64,000 bases of DNA from Streptomyces griseoluteus (GCF_004784465.1 NZ_SRRU01000005.1:186001-250000); one strand, 5' to 3'. Counted from the first letter of the stretch, positions 1 through 9,289 are shown. Translations and numbers: made by a program. The notes: generated by a model from the letters alone, not told the origin.

Positions 1-530
1 GCGTAGACCATGTGGTCCCGCCAGGCGCCGTCGATGTGCAGATAGCGCGGCCGCAGACCCTCCTCGCGGAAGCCGAGCTTCTCCACCACGCGCCGGCTGG
101 GCCGGTTCTCCGGGCGGATGCAGACCTCCAGACGGTGCAGCCCCACCGCGCGGAAGCAGTGGTCGGACACGAGGGCGACGGCGGTCGGCATCACCCCGCG
201 CCCGGCGACCGACTGGTCCACCCAGTAGCCGATGTGCGCGGAGCACATGGAACCCCAGGTGATCCCGGCGACCGTGAGCTGGCCCACCAGGCGCCCCTGG
301 TACTCGATGACGAACGGCAGCATCCGGCCCGCCGTCGCCTCGGAGCGCAGGTGCCGGATCATCTGGCGGTAGGTGGGCCGGTGCGTGACCGGCCCGGTCG
401 GGGTGGGCGGCGGGATGGTCGCCTCCCAGGGACGCAGCCAGTCCCGGTTGCGCCGGTTGACCTCACGCCAGGCACGCTGGTCGCGCACCCTTATCGGCCG
501 CAGGACGACGTCGCCGTCCACCAGCACCAC
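1..530 (-). CDS. GNAT N-acetyltransferase, RimJ/RimL type (3' end cut by window edge)
   Basis: The visible part reads as a RimJ/RimL-like acetyltransferase, which transfers acetyl from acetyl-CoA to an amine, often a protein N-terminus. It has an N-terminal VLRP(I)R segment, the block VGQLTVAGITWGS, a GYWVD...GRGVMPTAVAL acetyl-CoA loop and the HRLEVCIRPEN...KLGFREEG region typical of the family. It is the last visible gene of the galU-moeA-moaC-moaB run. Its start is unclear: a GTG at 530-528 is used here, but a CTG at 551-549 overlapping the moaB stop codon is also possible. The C-terminus lies beyond position 1. The substrate cannot be told from sequence. Confidence 0.8.
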   Translation of the reverse strand, partial: MVLVDGDVVLRPIRVRDQRAWREVNRRNRDWLRPWEATIPPPTPTGPVTHRPTYRQMIRHLRSEATAGRMLPFVIEYQGRLVGQLTVAGITWGSMCSAHIGYWVDQSVAGRGVMPTAVALVSDHCFRAVGLHRLEVCIRPENRPSRRVVEKLGFREEGLRPRYLHIDGAWRDHMVY

Positions 531-547
531 GGGCCAGGCTCTGCCGG

Positions 548-1075
548 TCAGCTCGCACCCCCGGCGCCCGTGTGGCCCGGTGCGTCGGGCCGGGGGTGGT
601 CGCCGCCGCGGATCTGGTCGACGGCGTGCGTCAGCAGCGGCTCCAGCACGGCGAGTCCGTCGCGGACCCCGCCGCTCGAACCAGGCAGGTTCACGATCAG
701 CGTGCCGCCCGCGACCCCGGCCAGGCCCCGCGAGAGCGCGGCGGTGGGCACCTTCTCGCGCCCGTACGCGCGGATCGCCTCGGCGATGCCCGGTACCTCG
801 CGGTCGAGGACCGCGCGGGTGGCCTCGGGGGTGCGGTCGGTGGGCGAGATGCCGGTGCCGCCGGTGGTGACGACCGCGTCGTACCCGGCCGCCACGGCCG
901 CGCGCAGGGCGGCCTCGACCGGGTCGCCGTCCGGGACCACCTGCGGGCCGTCCACGGTGAAGCCGAGGCGGGTGAGACCCTCGGCCACGGCCGGGCCGCC
1001 CTTGTCGGCGTAGACCCCGGCGGCGGCGCGGTTGGAGGCGGTGACGACCAGCGCGCGGTACGGGGTGCCGGTCAC
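548..1075 (-). CDS. moaB: Molybdenum cofactor biosynthesis protein, MogA/MoaB family
   Basis: 175 aa. MogA/MoaB proteins adenylylate molybdopterin before metal insertion. The diagnostic TTGGTGISPTDRTPEAT motif is present at about residues 70-86, as is the LPGSSGG loop near 130, with the family's usual length. The ATG overlaps the moaC stop codon by four bases (ATGA), so the two are probably translationally coupled. Together with moaC and moeA it makes a molybdopterin maturation cluster. Whether it acts as Mog (adenylyltransferase) or as a MoaB paralogue is not decidable here. Confidence 0.92.
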   Translation of the reverse strand: MTGTPYRALVVTASNRAAAGVYADKGGPAVAEGLTRLGFTVDGPQVVPDGDPVEAALRAAVAAGYDAVVTTGGTGISPTDRTPEATRAVLDREVPGIAEAIRAYGREKVPTAALSRGLAGVAGGTLIVNLPGSSGGVRDGLAVLEPLLTHAVDQIRGGDHPRPDAPGHTGAGGAS

Positions 1076-1551
1076 GCCCGGCTCCAGTGGCCGGACTTGC
1101 CGCCCGTCTTCTCCTCCACCCGCACGTCGGTGATGACGGCGCCCTTGTCGACCGCCTTCACCATGTCGACCACGGTGAGCGCGGCGACGGACACGGCGGT
1201 GAGGGCCTCCATCTCCACGCCGGTGCGGTCGGTGGTCTTCACGGTGGCCAGGATCTCCACGCCCTCGTCCGTGACGGCGAGGTCCAGCGTCACCCCCGAG
1301 ACCGACAGCGGGTGGCAGAGCGGGATCAGGTCCGGGGTGCGCTTGGCGCCCATGATGCCCGCGATCCGGGCGGTGGCCAGGGCGTCGCCCTTGGGCACTC
1401 CCTCACCACGCAGCAGCTCGACCACGCGCGGGGACACGAGCACCCGGCCACTGGCACGGGCGGTGCGCGCGGTCACTTCCTTCCCGGATACGTCGACCAT
1501 GCGGGCCGCGCCCGCTTCGTCGATGTGCGTCAGTCGGTCGTGCGTACTCAT
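1072..1551 (-). CDS. moaC: Cyclic pyranopterin monophosphate synthase MoaC
   Basis: 159 aa from the ATG at 1551. MoaC acts with MoaA to convert GTP-derived 3',8-cH2GTP to cyclic pyranopterin monophosphate, the first stable molybdopterin intermediate. Visible hallmarks are the N-terminal MVDVSGKEVT, the KGDALATARIAGIMGAKRT segment, LIPLCHPL and the catalytic-region GVEMEALTAVSVAALTVVDMVKAVDK block. The open frame continues upstream, but only this start gives the family's usual N-terminus. A 136-bp gap separates it from moeA, so it may have its own promoter; it overlaps moaB by 4 nt. Confidence 0.95.
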   Translation of the reverse strand: MSTHDRLTHIDEAGAARMVDVSGKEVTARTARASGRVLVSPRVVELLRGEGVPKGDALATARIAGIMGAKRTPDLIPLCHPLSVSGVTLDLAVTDEGVEILATVKTTDRTGVEMEALTAVSVAALTVVDMVKAVDKGAVITDVRVEEKTGGKSGHWSRA

Positions 1552-1687
1552 GGTGTGCGGTGCTTCCCGTTCGCGGCCCGCCGGCGCGGGCGATGCGCGG
1601 GCCTCCTGTGCGCGCCACGGTACCGCCAAGTGGGCTCGGGCACCGGACCGGGACCCGCTCACGGCCCCGCGCGGGGGCGGGGGAAGG

Positions 1688-3004
1688 TCAGCCGAGCAGG
1701 ACGACCTCGACCTCGGTGCCGGGCTCGGCCTCCGTCACGTCCTCGGGGAGCACGATCAGCGCGTTGGCGTGGGCCAGCGCGGCGATCAGATGGGAGCCGC
1801 TGCCACCTACGGGGGTGACCTCGCCGTCCGCGTAGTTGCCGCGCAGGAACTGGCGGCGGCCCTCGGGCGAGCGCAGCGGCCCGTCCACCGTGAGGGTGGC
1901 CCGCGTGCGCGGCCGGTGGACCTCGGGAAGGCCCATCAGGGCGCGGATGACGGGGCGTACGAACAGCTCGAACGAGACGTACGACGACACCGGGTTGCCG
2001 GGCAGGGCCAGCAGCGGGATGTGGTCGGGGCCCACCGCGCCGAAGCCCTGGGACTTGCCGGGCTGCATGGCGAGCCTGCGGAAGTCGACCCCGCCGCCCT
2101 CCTCCTCGCCGACCTCGGTGAGCGCCTCCTTGACCACGTCGTACGCGCCGACGCTGACGCCGCCGGTGGTGACCAGCAGGTCGGCGCGGACCAACTGGTC
2201 CTCGATGGTGGAGCGCAGCACGTCCGCGTCGTCCGCGACCGCGCCGACCCGGTAGGCGATGGCACCCGCGTCCCGGGCGGCGGCGGTGAGGGCGAAACTG
2301 TTGGAGTCGAAGATCTGGCCGTGCTCCAACGGCTCGCCCGGCTGGACGAGTTCACTGCCGGTGGACATCACGACGACGCGCGGGCGCGGCCGCACCCGGA
2401 CCGTGCCCCGGCCGATCGCGGCGAGCAGCGCGATCTGGGACGGCCCGAGGACCGTGCCCGCGGCGAGCGCCCGGTCACCGGCGCGTACGTCGCTGCCGCT
2501 GGGCCGGACATGGGCCCCCGTCCCGGCGGGCCGGAAGATCCGGACCTGGCCCTCGGCACCCTCGGGCGCCTGGGCGCGGGCGCGCATCCCGCTCGCCGGG
2601 CCGCCGCCGAGCCCGGCGTCCGTCCACTCGACGGGGACGACGGCCTCGGCGCCGGGCGGCAGCGGGGCGCCGGTCATGATGCGCGCGGCCTGGCCGGGGC
2701 CGACATGGACCGGGGCGGCGTCGCCGGCGGCGACGTCACCGACCACGTCCAGGGCCGCCGGGTACTCCTCGCTCGCACCGGTCACGTCCGTGACCCGTAC
2801 CGCGTAACCGTCCATGGAGCTGTTGTCGAAGGGCGGCAGGGACACCGGCGCCACGACGTCGTCGACCAGCGCACAGCCCTGCGCGTCGGGGAGCTGGAGC
2901 TCGATGGGGTCGAGCGGGCGGACGGTGCTGAGAATGTCCTCCAGGTGCTCGTCCACCGACCACACGTGGTCCGGTCCGACGGGACGGTTCGCGGCGGTGC
3001 TCAA
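1688..3004 (-). CDS. moeA: Molybdopterin molybdotransferase MoeA
   Basis: 438 aa. MoeA inserts molybdate into adenylylated molybdopterin. The family's N-terminal DNSSMDGYA (residues about 60-68), RIMTGAPLPPGAEAVV, the central VVVMSTGSELV and VTTGGVSVG(A)YD motifs, and the C-terminal LPGNPVSS are all present, and length is normal. The start is a TTG whose last two bases form part of the galU stop (TTGA overlap), pointing to co-translation with galU. The coupling of galU (UDP-glucose synthesis) with molybdopterin genes is a recurrent actinomycete arrangement as I recall it, not a functional necessity. Confidence 0.95.
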   Translation of the reverse strand: MSTAANRPVGPDHVWSVDEHLEDILSTVRPLDPIELQLPDAQGCALVDDVVAPVSLPPFDNSSMDGYAVRVTDVTGASEEYPAALDVVGDVAAGDAAPVHVGPGQAARIMTGAPLPPGAEAVVPVEWTDAGLGGGPASGMRARAQAPEGAEGQVRIFRPAGTGAHVRPSGSDVRAGDRALAAGTVLGPSQIALLAAIGRGTVRVRPRPRVVVMSTGSELVQPGEPLEHGQIFDSNSFALTAAARDAGAIAYRVGAVADDADVLRSTIEDQLVRADLLVTTGGVSVGAYDVVKEALTEVGEEEGGGVDFRRLAMQPGKSQGFGAVGPDHIPLLALPGNPVSSYVSFELFVRPVIRALMGLPEVHRPRTRATLTVDGPLRSPEGRRQFLRGNYADGEVTPVGGSGSHLIAALAHANALIVLPEDVTEAEPGTEVEVVLLG

Positions 3005-3912
3005 CGTTCCTGCATCTCCTCGGCGACGAAACTGCGCAGCCAGGTCCTGAAGTCCGGGCCCAGGTCCTCACGTTCGCACGCGAGACGGACAATGGCACGC
3101 AGGTAGTCGGCACGGTCGCCGGTGTCATAGCGGCGGCCCTCGAAGACGACGCCGTGCACCGGACCGCCGACCTTCTCGTCCTCCGCGAGCTGCTGGAGGG
3201 CGTCGGTGAGCTGGATCTCGCCGCCCCGGCCGGGCTCGGTCTTGCGCAGTATGTCGAAGACGTGCGGGTCGAGGACGTAGCGGCCGATGATGGCGTAGTT
3301 GGACGGGGCCTCCGCCGGGTCGGGCTTCTCGACCAGGCCGGTCACCTTGACGACGTCGCCGTCCTCGGTGCTCTCCACGGCCGCGCAGCCGTAGAGGTGG
3401 ATCTGCTCGGGGGCGACCTCCATGAGGGCGATCACGCTGCCGCCGTGCTGCTCCTGCACCTCGATCATGCGCTGGAGCAGGGGGTCGCGGGGGTCGATCA
3501 GGTCGTCGCCGAGGAGGACCGCGAAGGGCTCGTTGCCGACGTGCGGGGCGGCGCACAGCACGGCGTGGCCGAGGCCGCGGGGGTCGCCCTGGCGGACGTA
3601 GTGCATGGTGGCCAGGTCGCTGGACTCCTGGACCTTGGCGAGGCGGTCGGCGTCGCCCTTCTTGCCGAGAGCCGACTCCAGCTCGTAGTTGCGGTCGAAG
3701 TGGTCCTCCAGCGGACGCTTGTTGCGTCCGGTGACCATGAGGACGTCCTCGAGGCCCGCTGTCACCGCCTCCTCGACCACGTACTGGATGGCCGGCTTGT
3801 CCACGACGGGCAACATCTCCTTGGGCGTCGCCTTGGTCGCGGGCAGAAAGCGGGTACCCAGCCCGGCTGCCGGAATGACAGCCTTGCTGATCCTCGGGTG
3901 CAACTCAGTCAT
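3001..3912 (-). CDS. galU: UTP-glucose-1-phosphate uridylyltransferase GalU
   Basis: 303 aa from the ATG at 3912. GalU makes UDP-glucose from UTP and glucose-1-phosphate for cell-envelope and trehalose metabolism. It shows the N-terminal nucleotide-binding PAAGLGTRFLPATKATPKEM, VDKPAIQYVVEEA, the GLGHAVLCA block, LLGDD (metal-binding Asp) and VEKP. It is the first gene of the minus-strand galU-moeA run and is divergent from the cyclo-ligase gene across a 92-bp intergenic region that must hold both promoters. The frame is open far upstream, but the conserved N-terminus fixes the start. Confidence 0.96.
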   Translation of the reverse strand: MTELHPRISKAVIPAAGLGTRFLPATKATPKEMLPVVDKPAIQYVVEEAVTAGLEDVLMVTGRNKRPLEDHFDRNYELESALGKKGDADRLAKVQESSDLATMHYVRQGDPRGLGHAVLCAAPHVGNEPFAVLLGDDLIDPRDPLLQRMIEVQEQHGGSVIALMEVAPEQIHLYGCAAVESTEDGDVVKVTGLVEKPDPAEAPSNYAIIGRYVLDPHVFDILRKTEPGRGGEIQLTDALQQLAEDEKVGGPVHGVVFEGRRYDTGDRADYLRAIVRLACEREDLGPDFRTWLRSFVAEEMQER

Positions 3913-4004
3913 GCGCGCCACTCTAACCGGTGCCCTTGGGGGGAAATCCCCTGCTCCGCTTAGGTGAGCGTGATAATCGCGGACCGAAATGGAGGCGGCC
4001 ACAG

Positions 4005-4625
4005 GTGGAATCCGACGAACGTGCGAACGACCCCGGGAAGAGGGGTCTACGGCGTGAACTCCTGGCGAACAGAAGGGGGTTGAGCGAGGAAGACCGTCTC
4101 GCCCATGAACGTGCCCTCGCCGCGCACGCCCTCGCCGTGCCCGAACTCGCCGCCGCCCGCACGGTCGCCGCCTACGTCTCGGTGGGCACCGAGCCCGGTA
4201 CGGCAGCGCTCCTGGAGGCACTGCGCGAGCGCGGCACCCGCGTGTTGCTCCCGGTACTGCTCCCCGACGACGACCTCGACTGGGGCCCGTACACCGGACC
4301 CGGCTCGCTGGCTGTGGTCCGGCACGGCGGGCGGATGGAGCTGGCCGAGCCCGCCGGGCCGCGCCTCGGACCCGACGCGGTGACGGAGGCGGACGTGGTG
4401 CTGCTGCCGGGCCTCGCGGTGGACAGGCGCGGAATGCGGCTGGGGCGGGGCGGGGGGTCGTACGACCGGGTGCTCGCACGCCTGGAGCGCGCGGGCGCGC
4501 GTCCGGCGCTCGTGGTGCTGCTGTACGACACGGAGGTGGTGGCACGGGTGCCCGCCGAGGCGCACGACCGCCCGGTGCACGCCGTGGTGACCCCGGCCGG
4601 GGTACGCCGTTTCGCGCGCCCCTGA
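4005..4625 (+). CDS. 5-formyltetrahydrofolate cyclo-ligase
   Basis: 206 aa from a GTG at 4005 preceded by GGAGG at 3990-3994. The enzyme converts 5-formyl-THF to 5,10-methenyl-THF using ATP. The N-terminal KRGLRRELLANRR arginine/lysine-rich segment, the DVVLLPGLAVDRRGMRLGRGGGSYDR motif (about residues 130-155) with its basic and glycine loop, and the C-terminal HDRPVHAVVTP segment are family signatures. It is divergent from galU and convergent with the penicillin acylase gene, with a strong hairpin between the two. Confidence 0.93.
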   Translation: MESDERANDPGKRGLRRELLANRRGLSEEDRLAHERALAAHALAVPELAAARTVAAYVSVGTEPGTAALLEALRERGTRVLLPVLLPDDDLDWGPYTGPGSLAVVRHGGRMELAEPAGPRLGPDAVTEADVVLLPGLAVDRRGMRLGRGGGSYDRVLARLERAGARPALVVLLYDTEVVARVPAEAHDRPVHAVVTPAGVRRFARP

Positions 4626-4642
4626 GCGCCCCTGATGCGCGA

Positions 4643-4674
4643 GAAGGCCCTCCACGCGCGCGTGGAGGGCCTTC
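4643..4674. terminator. Bidirectional hairpin terminator between convergent genes
   Basis: A perfect 32-nt palindrome. The left arm is 4643-4658 and the right arm 4659-4674, with core GGCCCTCCACGCG. It lies between the cyclo-ligase stop at 4625 and the acylase stop at 4698. There is no T-run, as is common for Streptomyces terminators. Confidence 0.8.
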
Positions 4675-4697
4675 ATACGGTTGACGCTGTCAGCGAC

Positions 4698-7514
4698 TCA
4701 CGGCCGCAGGTTCAGCGTGTCCTTCGTGCTGCCGTCGACCGACTTGGCCGAGAAGGACCAGGGCAGCAGATCGCCCTCGGCCCACTTGTCGGTCTGGTCG
4801 GTGTAGTGGGCGTTGAAGGCGTGCCCGGAGGCGCCGCTGAGGTTGATCCAGCGGGACTTGTCGAGGTCGGCCAGGTTGACGACCATCCGCATCGACGGCA
4901 CCCACACCACCCCGTAGCCCCCGGCGGCGTTCCAGCCGGTGGCGTTCACGGTGGCCTCGCCTCCGCTGAGCTTCCAGGGGCCGCGGTTGAGGGCGTACTG
5001 GAGCAACTCCGGGCCCTGAAGGCCGAGGGTCTGGTTCTTCAGGAACAGCCGGTGCAGGCGGCCCCAGCTCCAGGTGTCGATGTCCTTGCCGAGCTTGGCG
5101 GTCAGCTCCCAGCGGGCATCGATCATGGCGCGGGTGAACAGCTCGTCGCGGTTGTGGGCGGCCGGGCGGTTGCCCGACTTGGGCGCCTGCCACCACTGGC
5201 TGTCCGGCTTGTCCATGAGCGTGCGCACGACCTCGAACCAGCGGTCGCCGCCGTCCGGCTGCGCCTGGTCGGCGTCGCGCTGACCGCACTCGCGGACCTT
5301 GCTCCGGTCGTCCAGCGGGCCGGTGCTGCCGGCGCGCTCCACCCACAGGCACTGGTTCTTGGCGCGCAGCTCCTTGGGGAGCTTGTCGCCGAAGCCGAGC
5401 TTGAGGATGTTGCGCCACACGGCGTTGAAGTAGGCGGCCGCGGCCGAGTCGGCGTCCTGGGTGTAGTCCCAGCCCTCCAGCAGCTTCTGCGCCTTGCGGA
5501 CCTCGGGGTCGTCCAGGTCCAGCTTCAGCAGCTTGGGCACCAGCAGCTTGGCGATCTCGCTGCTGTTGTCGAGCTGCATCTGGCGCATGTCGTCGGTGGA
5601 GACCTTGCCGCCGTCCTTGATCTTGGACTCGATCAGGTCGGCGATGCGCTGGCTGCGGGTGCCGTAACCCCAGTCGGTGGTCAGGGTGTACGGGTACTTG
5701 TCCTTGTCCACCACGGCCTGGTTGGCGGTGACGATGTAGCCGCGCTTCGGGTTGTACTCGTACGGCAGCTCGTCCTGGTCCAGGAAGCCGGTCCAGCGGT
5801 ACTTGGAGTCCCAGCCCGGCGCCGGCACCGAGCCGTCGTCGCCCGTGGCGCGGGTGGGGATCCTGCCCGGCAGGGTGTAGCCGATGTTCTCGGAGTCGGC
5901 GTAGATCAGGTTCTGGGACGGCACGTCGAAGAGCGCGGCGGCCTTGCGGAAGCCGGTCCAGTCGGACGCCTTGTCCATGGCGAACACGGCGTCCATCGAG
6001 GTGCCGGGGTCGAGCGCGGTCCAGCGCAGCGCGATGCCGTAGCCGTCGCCGCGGTCGGGGGCGGCGGTGTCGACGCCGGCCTTGCGGCCGACCTCGACGA
6101 GCTCGTCGTCGCGGTCGGAGAGCAGCGGCATGCCGTCGGCGGTCTGGCGTACGACGATCTTCTTGGACGCGCCCCCGGCGACCTTGATGGTCTCCTCGCG
6201 GGTGCGGAAGGGGCGGACCTTGCCGTCGTAGAGGTAGCCGTCGCCGGAGATCTTCTCCAGGTAGAGGTCGCTGACGTCGACGCCGGAGTTGGTCATGCCC
6301 CAGGCGATGCTGCCGTTGTGGCCGATGACCACACCGGGCATGCCCGCGAAGGTGTAGCCCGCCACGTCGTACTGGCACTTGCTGGAGACGTTCCGGCAGT
6401 GCAGGCCCATCTGGTACCACACCGAGGGCAGCGACGCGGACAGGTGCGGGTCGTTGGCGAGCAGCGGCTTGCCGGTGATGGTGTGCGCGCCGGAGACGAC
6501 CCAGGAGTTGGAGCCGATGCCCTGGCCGTTGACGCCGACGGCGGTGGGGAGGTCGTCGAGGACCCTGGTGAGGCCGGTGAGCTGGCCGGTGAGGCCGGTG
6601 CCGGTGCCTCCTGCGGTGCCGGTCGTGCCCTGGGTACCGGTACCTGTGCCGGTACCGGTGTTGCCCGTCGTACCCGTCGAACCCTGGGTGCCCTGCGTGC
6701 CCGTGCTGGTGCCCGACGGGGCGCCGTCCTGCTGGAAGGTCTTGCCCAGCGCGCTGTACTGGCCCTCACGCACGATCGGCTTGTTCCGGTCGTAGGGGTA
6801 GTCCGGGTACAGCTCGCGGATCTGCTGCGGGGTCAGGCGGCTGGTCATCAGGGCGCGGTCGGTCTCGTCGCGCATGTTGCCGCGCAGGTCCCAGGCCATC
6901 GCCTTCAGCCACGCGACGGAGTCGACCGGGGTCCACTCGGCGGGCTTGTAGTCGTTGGTGAACCCCAGGGCCGCGTACTCCAGGGAGATGTCCTGGCCGT
7001 CCTTGCCCTTGAGGTAGGCGTTGACACCCTTGGCGTACGCCTGGAGGTACTTCTTCGCGGAGGCCGACAGCTTGGTGTCGTACTCCTGCTTCGCCACCCG
7101 GTCCCAGCCAAGGGTGCGCAGGAACGCGTCGTTCTTGACCTGGCTCCTGCCGAACATCTCCGACAGGCGGCCGGAGGTGAGATGGCGGCGCACGTCCATC
7201 TCGTAGAACCGGTCCTGCGCCTGCACGTAGCCCTGGGCCATGAACAGGTCGGCGTCGGAGGAGGCGTAGATCTGCGGGATGCCGTAGCCGTCGCGCTTGA
7301 CGTCGACGGGACCGGAGAGGCCCTCGAGCGTGACCGATCCCTTGGTCTGCGGGAAGGAGGCACGCACCGTGCTGATGGACCAGAACGCCCCGAAGGCTAT
7401 GCCTCCGATGAGGGCCAGGACCAGCAGAATCACGACAAGTCGGGCTTTGCGCCCCTTCTTCCTGCCGGACGTGCCGGGCTTGTCACCCGATGTGGCGGTG
7501 GTGTTGGGGGGCAT
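4698..7514 (-). CDS. Membrane-anchored penicillin acylase family protein (Ntn hydrolase)
   Basis: 938 aa from the ATG at 7514. Penicillin acylases are N-terminal-nucleophile amidases that cleave acyl groups from beta-lactams or acyl-homoserine lactones. A basic stretch and one membrane helix (about residues 24-46) suggest an extracytoplasmic anchored enzyme. The alpha region contains DGYGIPQIYASS and the AQGYVQAQDRFYEMD block. The nucleophile motif is SNSW at 335-338, where cleavage would leave Ser335 as the beta-chain N-terminus. The spacer just before it (about 266-309) is almost pure Gly/Thr/Gln. The ANDPHL motif and C-terminal domains follow. The substrate is unknown; quorum-signal or self-protection roles are speculation. 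It is convergent with the cyclo-ligase gene. Confidence 0.92.
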   Translation of the reverse strand: MPPNTTATSGDKPGTSGRKKGRKARLVVILLVLALIGGIAFGAFWSISTVRASFPQTKGSVTLEGLSGPVDVKRDGYGIPQIYASSDADLFMAQGYVQAQDRFYEMDVRRHLTSGRLSEMFGRSQVKNDAFLRTLGWDRVAKQEYDTKLSASAKKYLQAYAKGVNAYLKGKDGQDISLEYAALGFTNDYKPAEWTPVDSVAWLKAMAWDLRGNMRDETDRALMTSRLTPQQIRELYPDYPYDRNKPIVREGQYSALGKTFQQDGAPSGTSTGTQGTQGSTGTTGNTGTGTGTGTQGTTGTAGGTGTGLTGQLTGLTRVLDDLPTAVGVNGQGIGSNSWVVSGAHTITGKPLLANDPHLSASLPSVWYQMGLHCRNVSSKCQYDVAGYTFAGMPGVVIGHNGSIAWGMTNSGVDVSDLYLEKISGDGYLYDGKVRPFRTREETIKVAGGASKKIVVRQTADGMPLLSDRDDELVEVGRKAGVDTAAPDRGDGYGIALRWTALDPGTSMDAVFAMDKASDWTGFRKAAALFDVPSQNLIYADSENIGYTLPGRIPTRATGDDGSVPAPGWDSKYRWTGFLDQDELPYEYNPKRGYIVTANQAVVDKDKYPYTLTTDWGYGTRSQRIADLIESKIKDGGKVSTDDMRQMQLDNSSEIAKLLVPKLLKLDLDDPEVRKAQKLLEGWDYTQDADSAAAAYFNAVWRNILKLGFGDKLPKELRAKNQCLWVERAGSTGPLDDRSKVRECGQRDADQAQPDGGDRWFEVVRTLMDKPDSQWWQAPKSGNRPAAHNRDELFTRAMIDARWELTAKLGKDIDTWSWGRLHRLFLKNQTLGLQGPELLQYALNRGPWKLSGGEATVNATGWNAAGGYGVVWVPSMRMVVNLADLDKSRWINLSGASGHAFNAHYTDQTDKWAEGDLLPWSFSAKSVDGSTKDTLNLRP

Positions 7515-7783
7515 CGCTGTCCTTGCTGTCCTCACGCGAGCGGCAGGCGGGGCTGTGACTTTGAATGAGCGCTGGAGCAACCATAGGCGCAGGCCCCGGA
7601 ACCACTTGACGCGGAGTCGGGAACCAGCGCGCACGGGCGTTCGATCTTGCCAACCCGAGCGTCAAGGAAACGTCAAGAGTTAGGTAAGGTAACGAAGTAG
7701 TCGGGTGCGGTCCGCCGCCCCTCGGTGTCTTGTGTACGCGAGCCCACGTGCGCCCCCGCGCGGGCCAAGGAAGGGATGCGCCG

Positions 7784-9289
7784 CTGACTGTCCACCACCT
7801 CAACCAGCTCCTGTTCGCCTGCTCGCTGGTGCTCCTGGTCGCGGTCGCGGCCGTGCGGATCTCCTCGCGCAGCGGGCTCCCCAGCCTGCTCGTCTACCTC
7901 GGGATCGGCGTCCTCATGGGCTCCGACGGCGTGGGGAACATCCACTTCGACAACGCCGAGCTGACCCAGGTCATCGGGTACGCGGCCCTGGTCGTGATCC
8001 TGGCCGAGGGCGGTCTCGGCACCAAGTGGAAGGAAGTGCGGCCGGTTCTGCCGGCCGCCTCCGTGCTGGCGACGGTGGGCGTCGCGGTGAGCGTCGGCGC
8101 GACGGCGGCGGGCGCGCACTACCTGGTCGGGCTGGGGTGGCGGCAGGCGTTCATCGTCGGCGCGGTGGTGTCCTCGACGGACGCGGCGGCCGTGTTCTCC
8201 GTCCTGCGCAAGATCCCGCTCCCCTCGCGGGTGGCGGGCACGCTGGAGGCGGAGTCCGGCTTCAACGACGCCCCGGTGGTCATCCTGGTCGTCGCCTTCT
8301 GCCAGGCCGGTCCGGTGGAGCACTGGTACATCCTGCTGGCCGAGATCGTGCTGGAGCTGGCCATCGGCGCCGCCCTGGGTCTCGCGGTGGGCTTCCTAGG
8401 CTCCTGGGGGCTCAGGCACGTCGCCCTGCCGGCCTCCGGTCTCTACCCGATCGCCGTCATGGCCATCGCCGTCACCGCGTACGCGGCCGGCGCGCTGGCC
8501 CACGGCAGTGGCTTCCTCGCCGTCTATCTGGCCTCCATGGTCCTGGGCAACGCCAAGCTGCCGCACTGGCCGGCCACGCGCGGGTTCGCGGAGGGGCTCG
8601 GCTGGATCGCGCAGATCGGCATGTTCGTCCTGCTCGGCCTGCTGGTGACCCCGCACGAGCTGGGCGACGACGTGGTGCCCGCGCTGATCATCGGACTGGT
8701 GCTGACCATGGCGGCCCGGCCGCTGAGCGTGGTGCTGAGCCTGACCCCGTTCCGGGTGCCGTGGCAGGAACAGGCGCTGATGTCCTGGGCGGGGCTGCGC
8801 GGCGCGGTCCCCATCATCCTGGCGACCATCCCCATGGTGAGCGGGGTCGAGGGCAGCCGCCGGCTGTTCAACATCGTCTTCGTGCTGGTCGTCGTCTACA
8901 CCCTGGTCCAGGGCCCGACCCTGCCCTGGCTGGCCCGCAAGCTGCGGCTCGGCGAGGAGGGCGAGGCGTCCGACCTCGGCATCGAGTCGGCGCCGCTGGA
9001 GCGGCTGCGCGGCCATCTGCTCTCGCTCACCATCCCGGACGACTCCCGGATGAACGGCGTGGAGGTGGGCGAGCTGCGGCTGCCGCCGGGCGCCGCCGTC
9101 ACGCTGGTCGTCCGGGACGGCAAGTCCTTCGTGCCCTCCCCCACGACCGTCCTGCGGCACGCCGACGAACTGCTGGTGGTGGCCACCGACCCGGTCCGCG
9201 ACCAGGCCGAACGCCGGCTGCGCGCGGTCGCCCAGGGCGGCAAGCTGGCCGACTGGCTGGGCACCGGCGGCACGCAGCACCGGCACTGA
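7784..9289 (+). CDS. CPA1-family K+(Na+)/H+ antiporter with C-terminal TrkA_C domain
   Basis: About 500 aa. It has a dozen hydrophobic segments with the antiporter landmarks GVLMGSDG, VSSTDAAAVFSVL, ESGFNDAPVVILV and SWAGLRGAVPIILA. After about residue 400 comes a cytoplasmic TrkA_C (RCK-C) domain (GVEVGELRLPPGAAVTLVVRDG...HADELLVVATDP). This architecture is that of NhaP2/CvrA-type potassium/proton antiporters whose activity is gated by a cytoplasmic ligand. The start is set at a CTG at 7784 because AAGGAAGGGA lies 8 nt upstream. A GTG at 7748 and a TTG at 7730 are in frame and possible. It is divergent from the acylase gene over about 270 bp. Confidence 0.9.
   Translation: MTVHHLNQLLFACSLVLLVAVAAVRISSRSGLPSLLVYLGIGVLMGSDGVGNIHFDNAELTQVIGYAALVVILAEGGLGTKWKEVRPVLPAASVLATVGVAVSVGATAAGAHYLVGLGWRQAFIVGAVVSSTDAAAVFSVLRKIPLPSRVAGTLEAESGFNDAPVVILVVAFCQAGPVEHWYILLAEIVLELAIGAALGLAVGFLGSWGLRHVALPASGLYPIAVMAIAVTAYAAGALAHGSGFLAVYLASMVLGNAKLPHWPATRGFAEGLGWIAQIGMFVLLGLLVTPHELGDDVVPALIIGLVLTMAARPLSVVLSLTPFRVPWQEQALMSWAGLRGAVPIILATIPMVSGVEGSRRLFNIVFVLVVVYTLVQGPTLPWLARKLRLGEEGEASDLGIESAPLERLRGHLLSLTIPDDSRMNGVEVGELRLPPGAAVTLVVRDGKSFVPSPTTVLRHADELLVVATDPVRDQAERRLRAVAQGGKLADWLGTGGTQHRH

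Noticed and set aside
572..3106. Very long open frame opposite the molybdopterin genes
   Set aside because: It is the antisense of moaB-moaC-moeA. In GC-rich DNA such frames arise by chance; its translation is repetitive Gly/Arg/Ala without domains.
4635..7568. 977-codon open frame on the plus strand across the penicillin acylase gene
   Set aside because: It is a complement shadow of the acylase, which has clear catalytic motifs; the antisense translation has no recognisable feature.
7676..7700. Iron-box-like GTTAGGTAAGGTAACG upstream of the antiporter
   Set aside because: It resembles the DmdR/IdeR 19-bp box only with a deletion and several mismatches, and the antiporter is not an iron gene.
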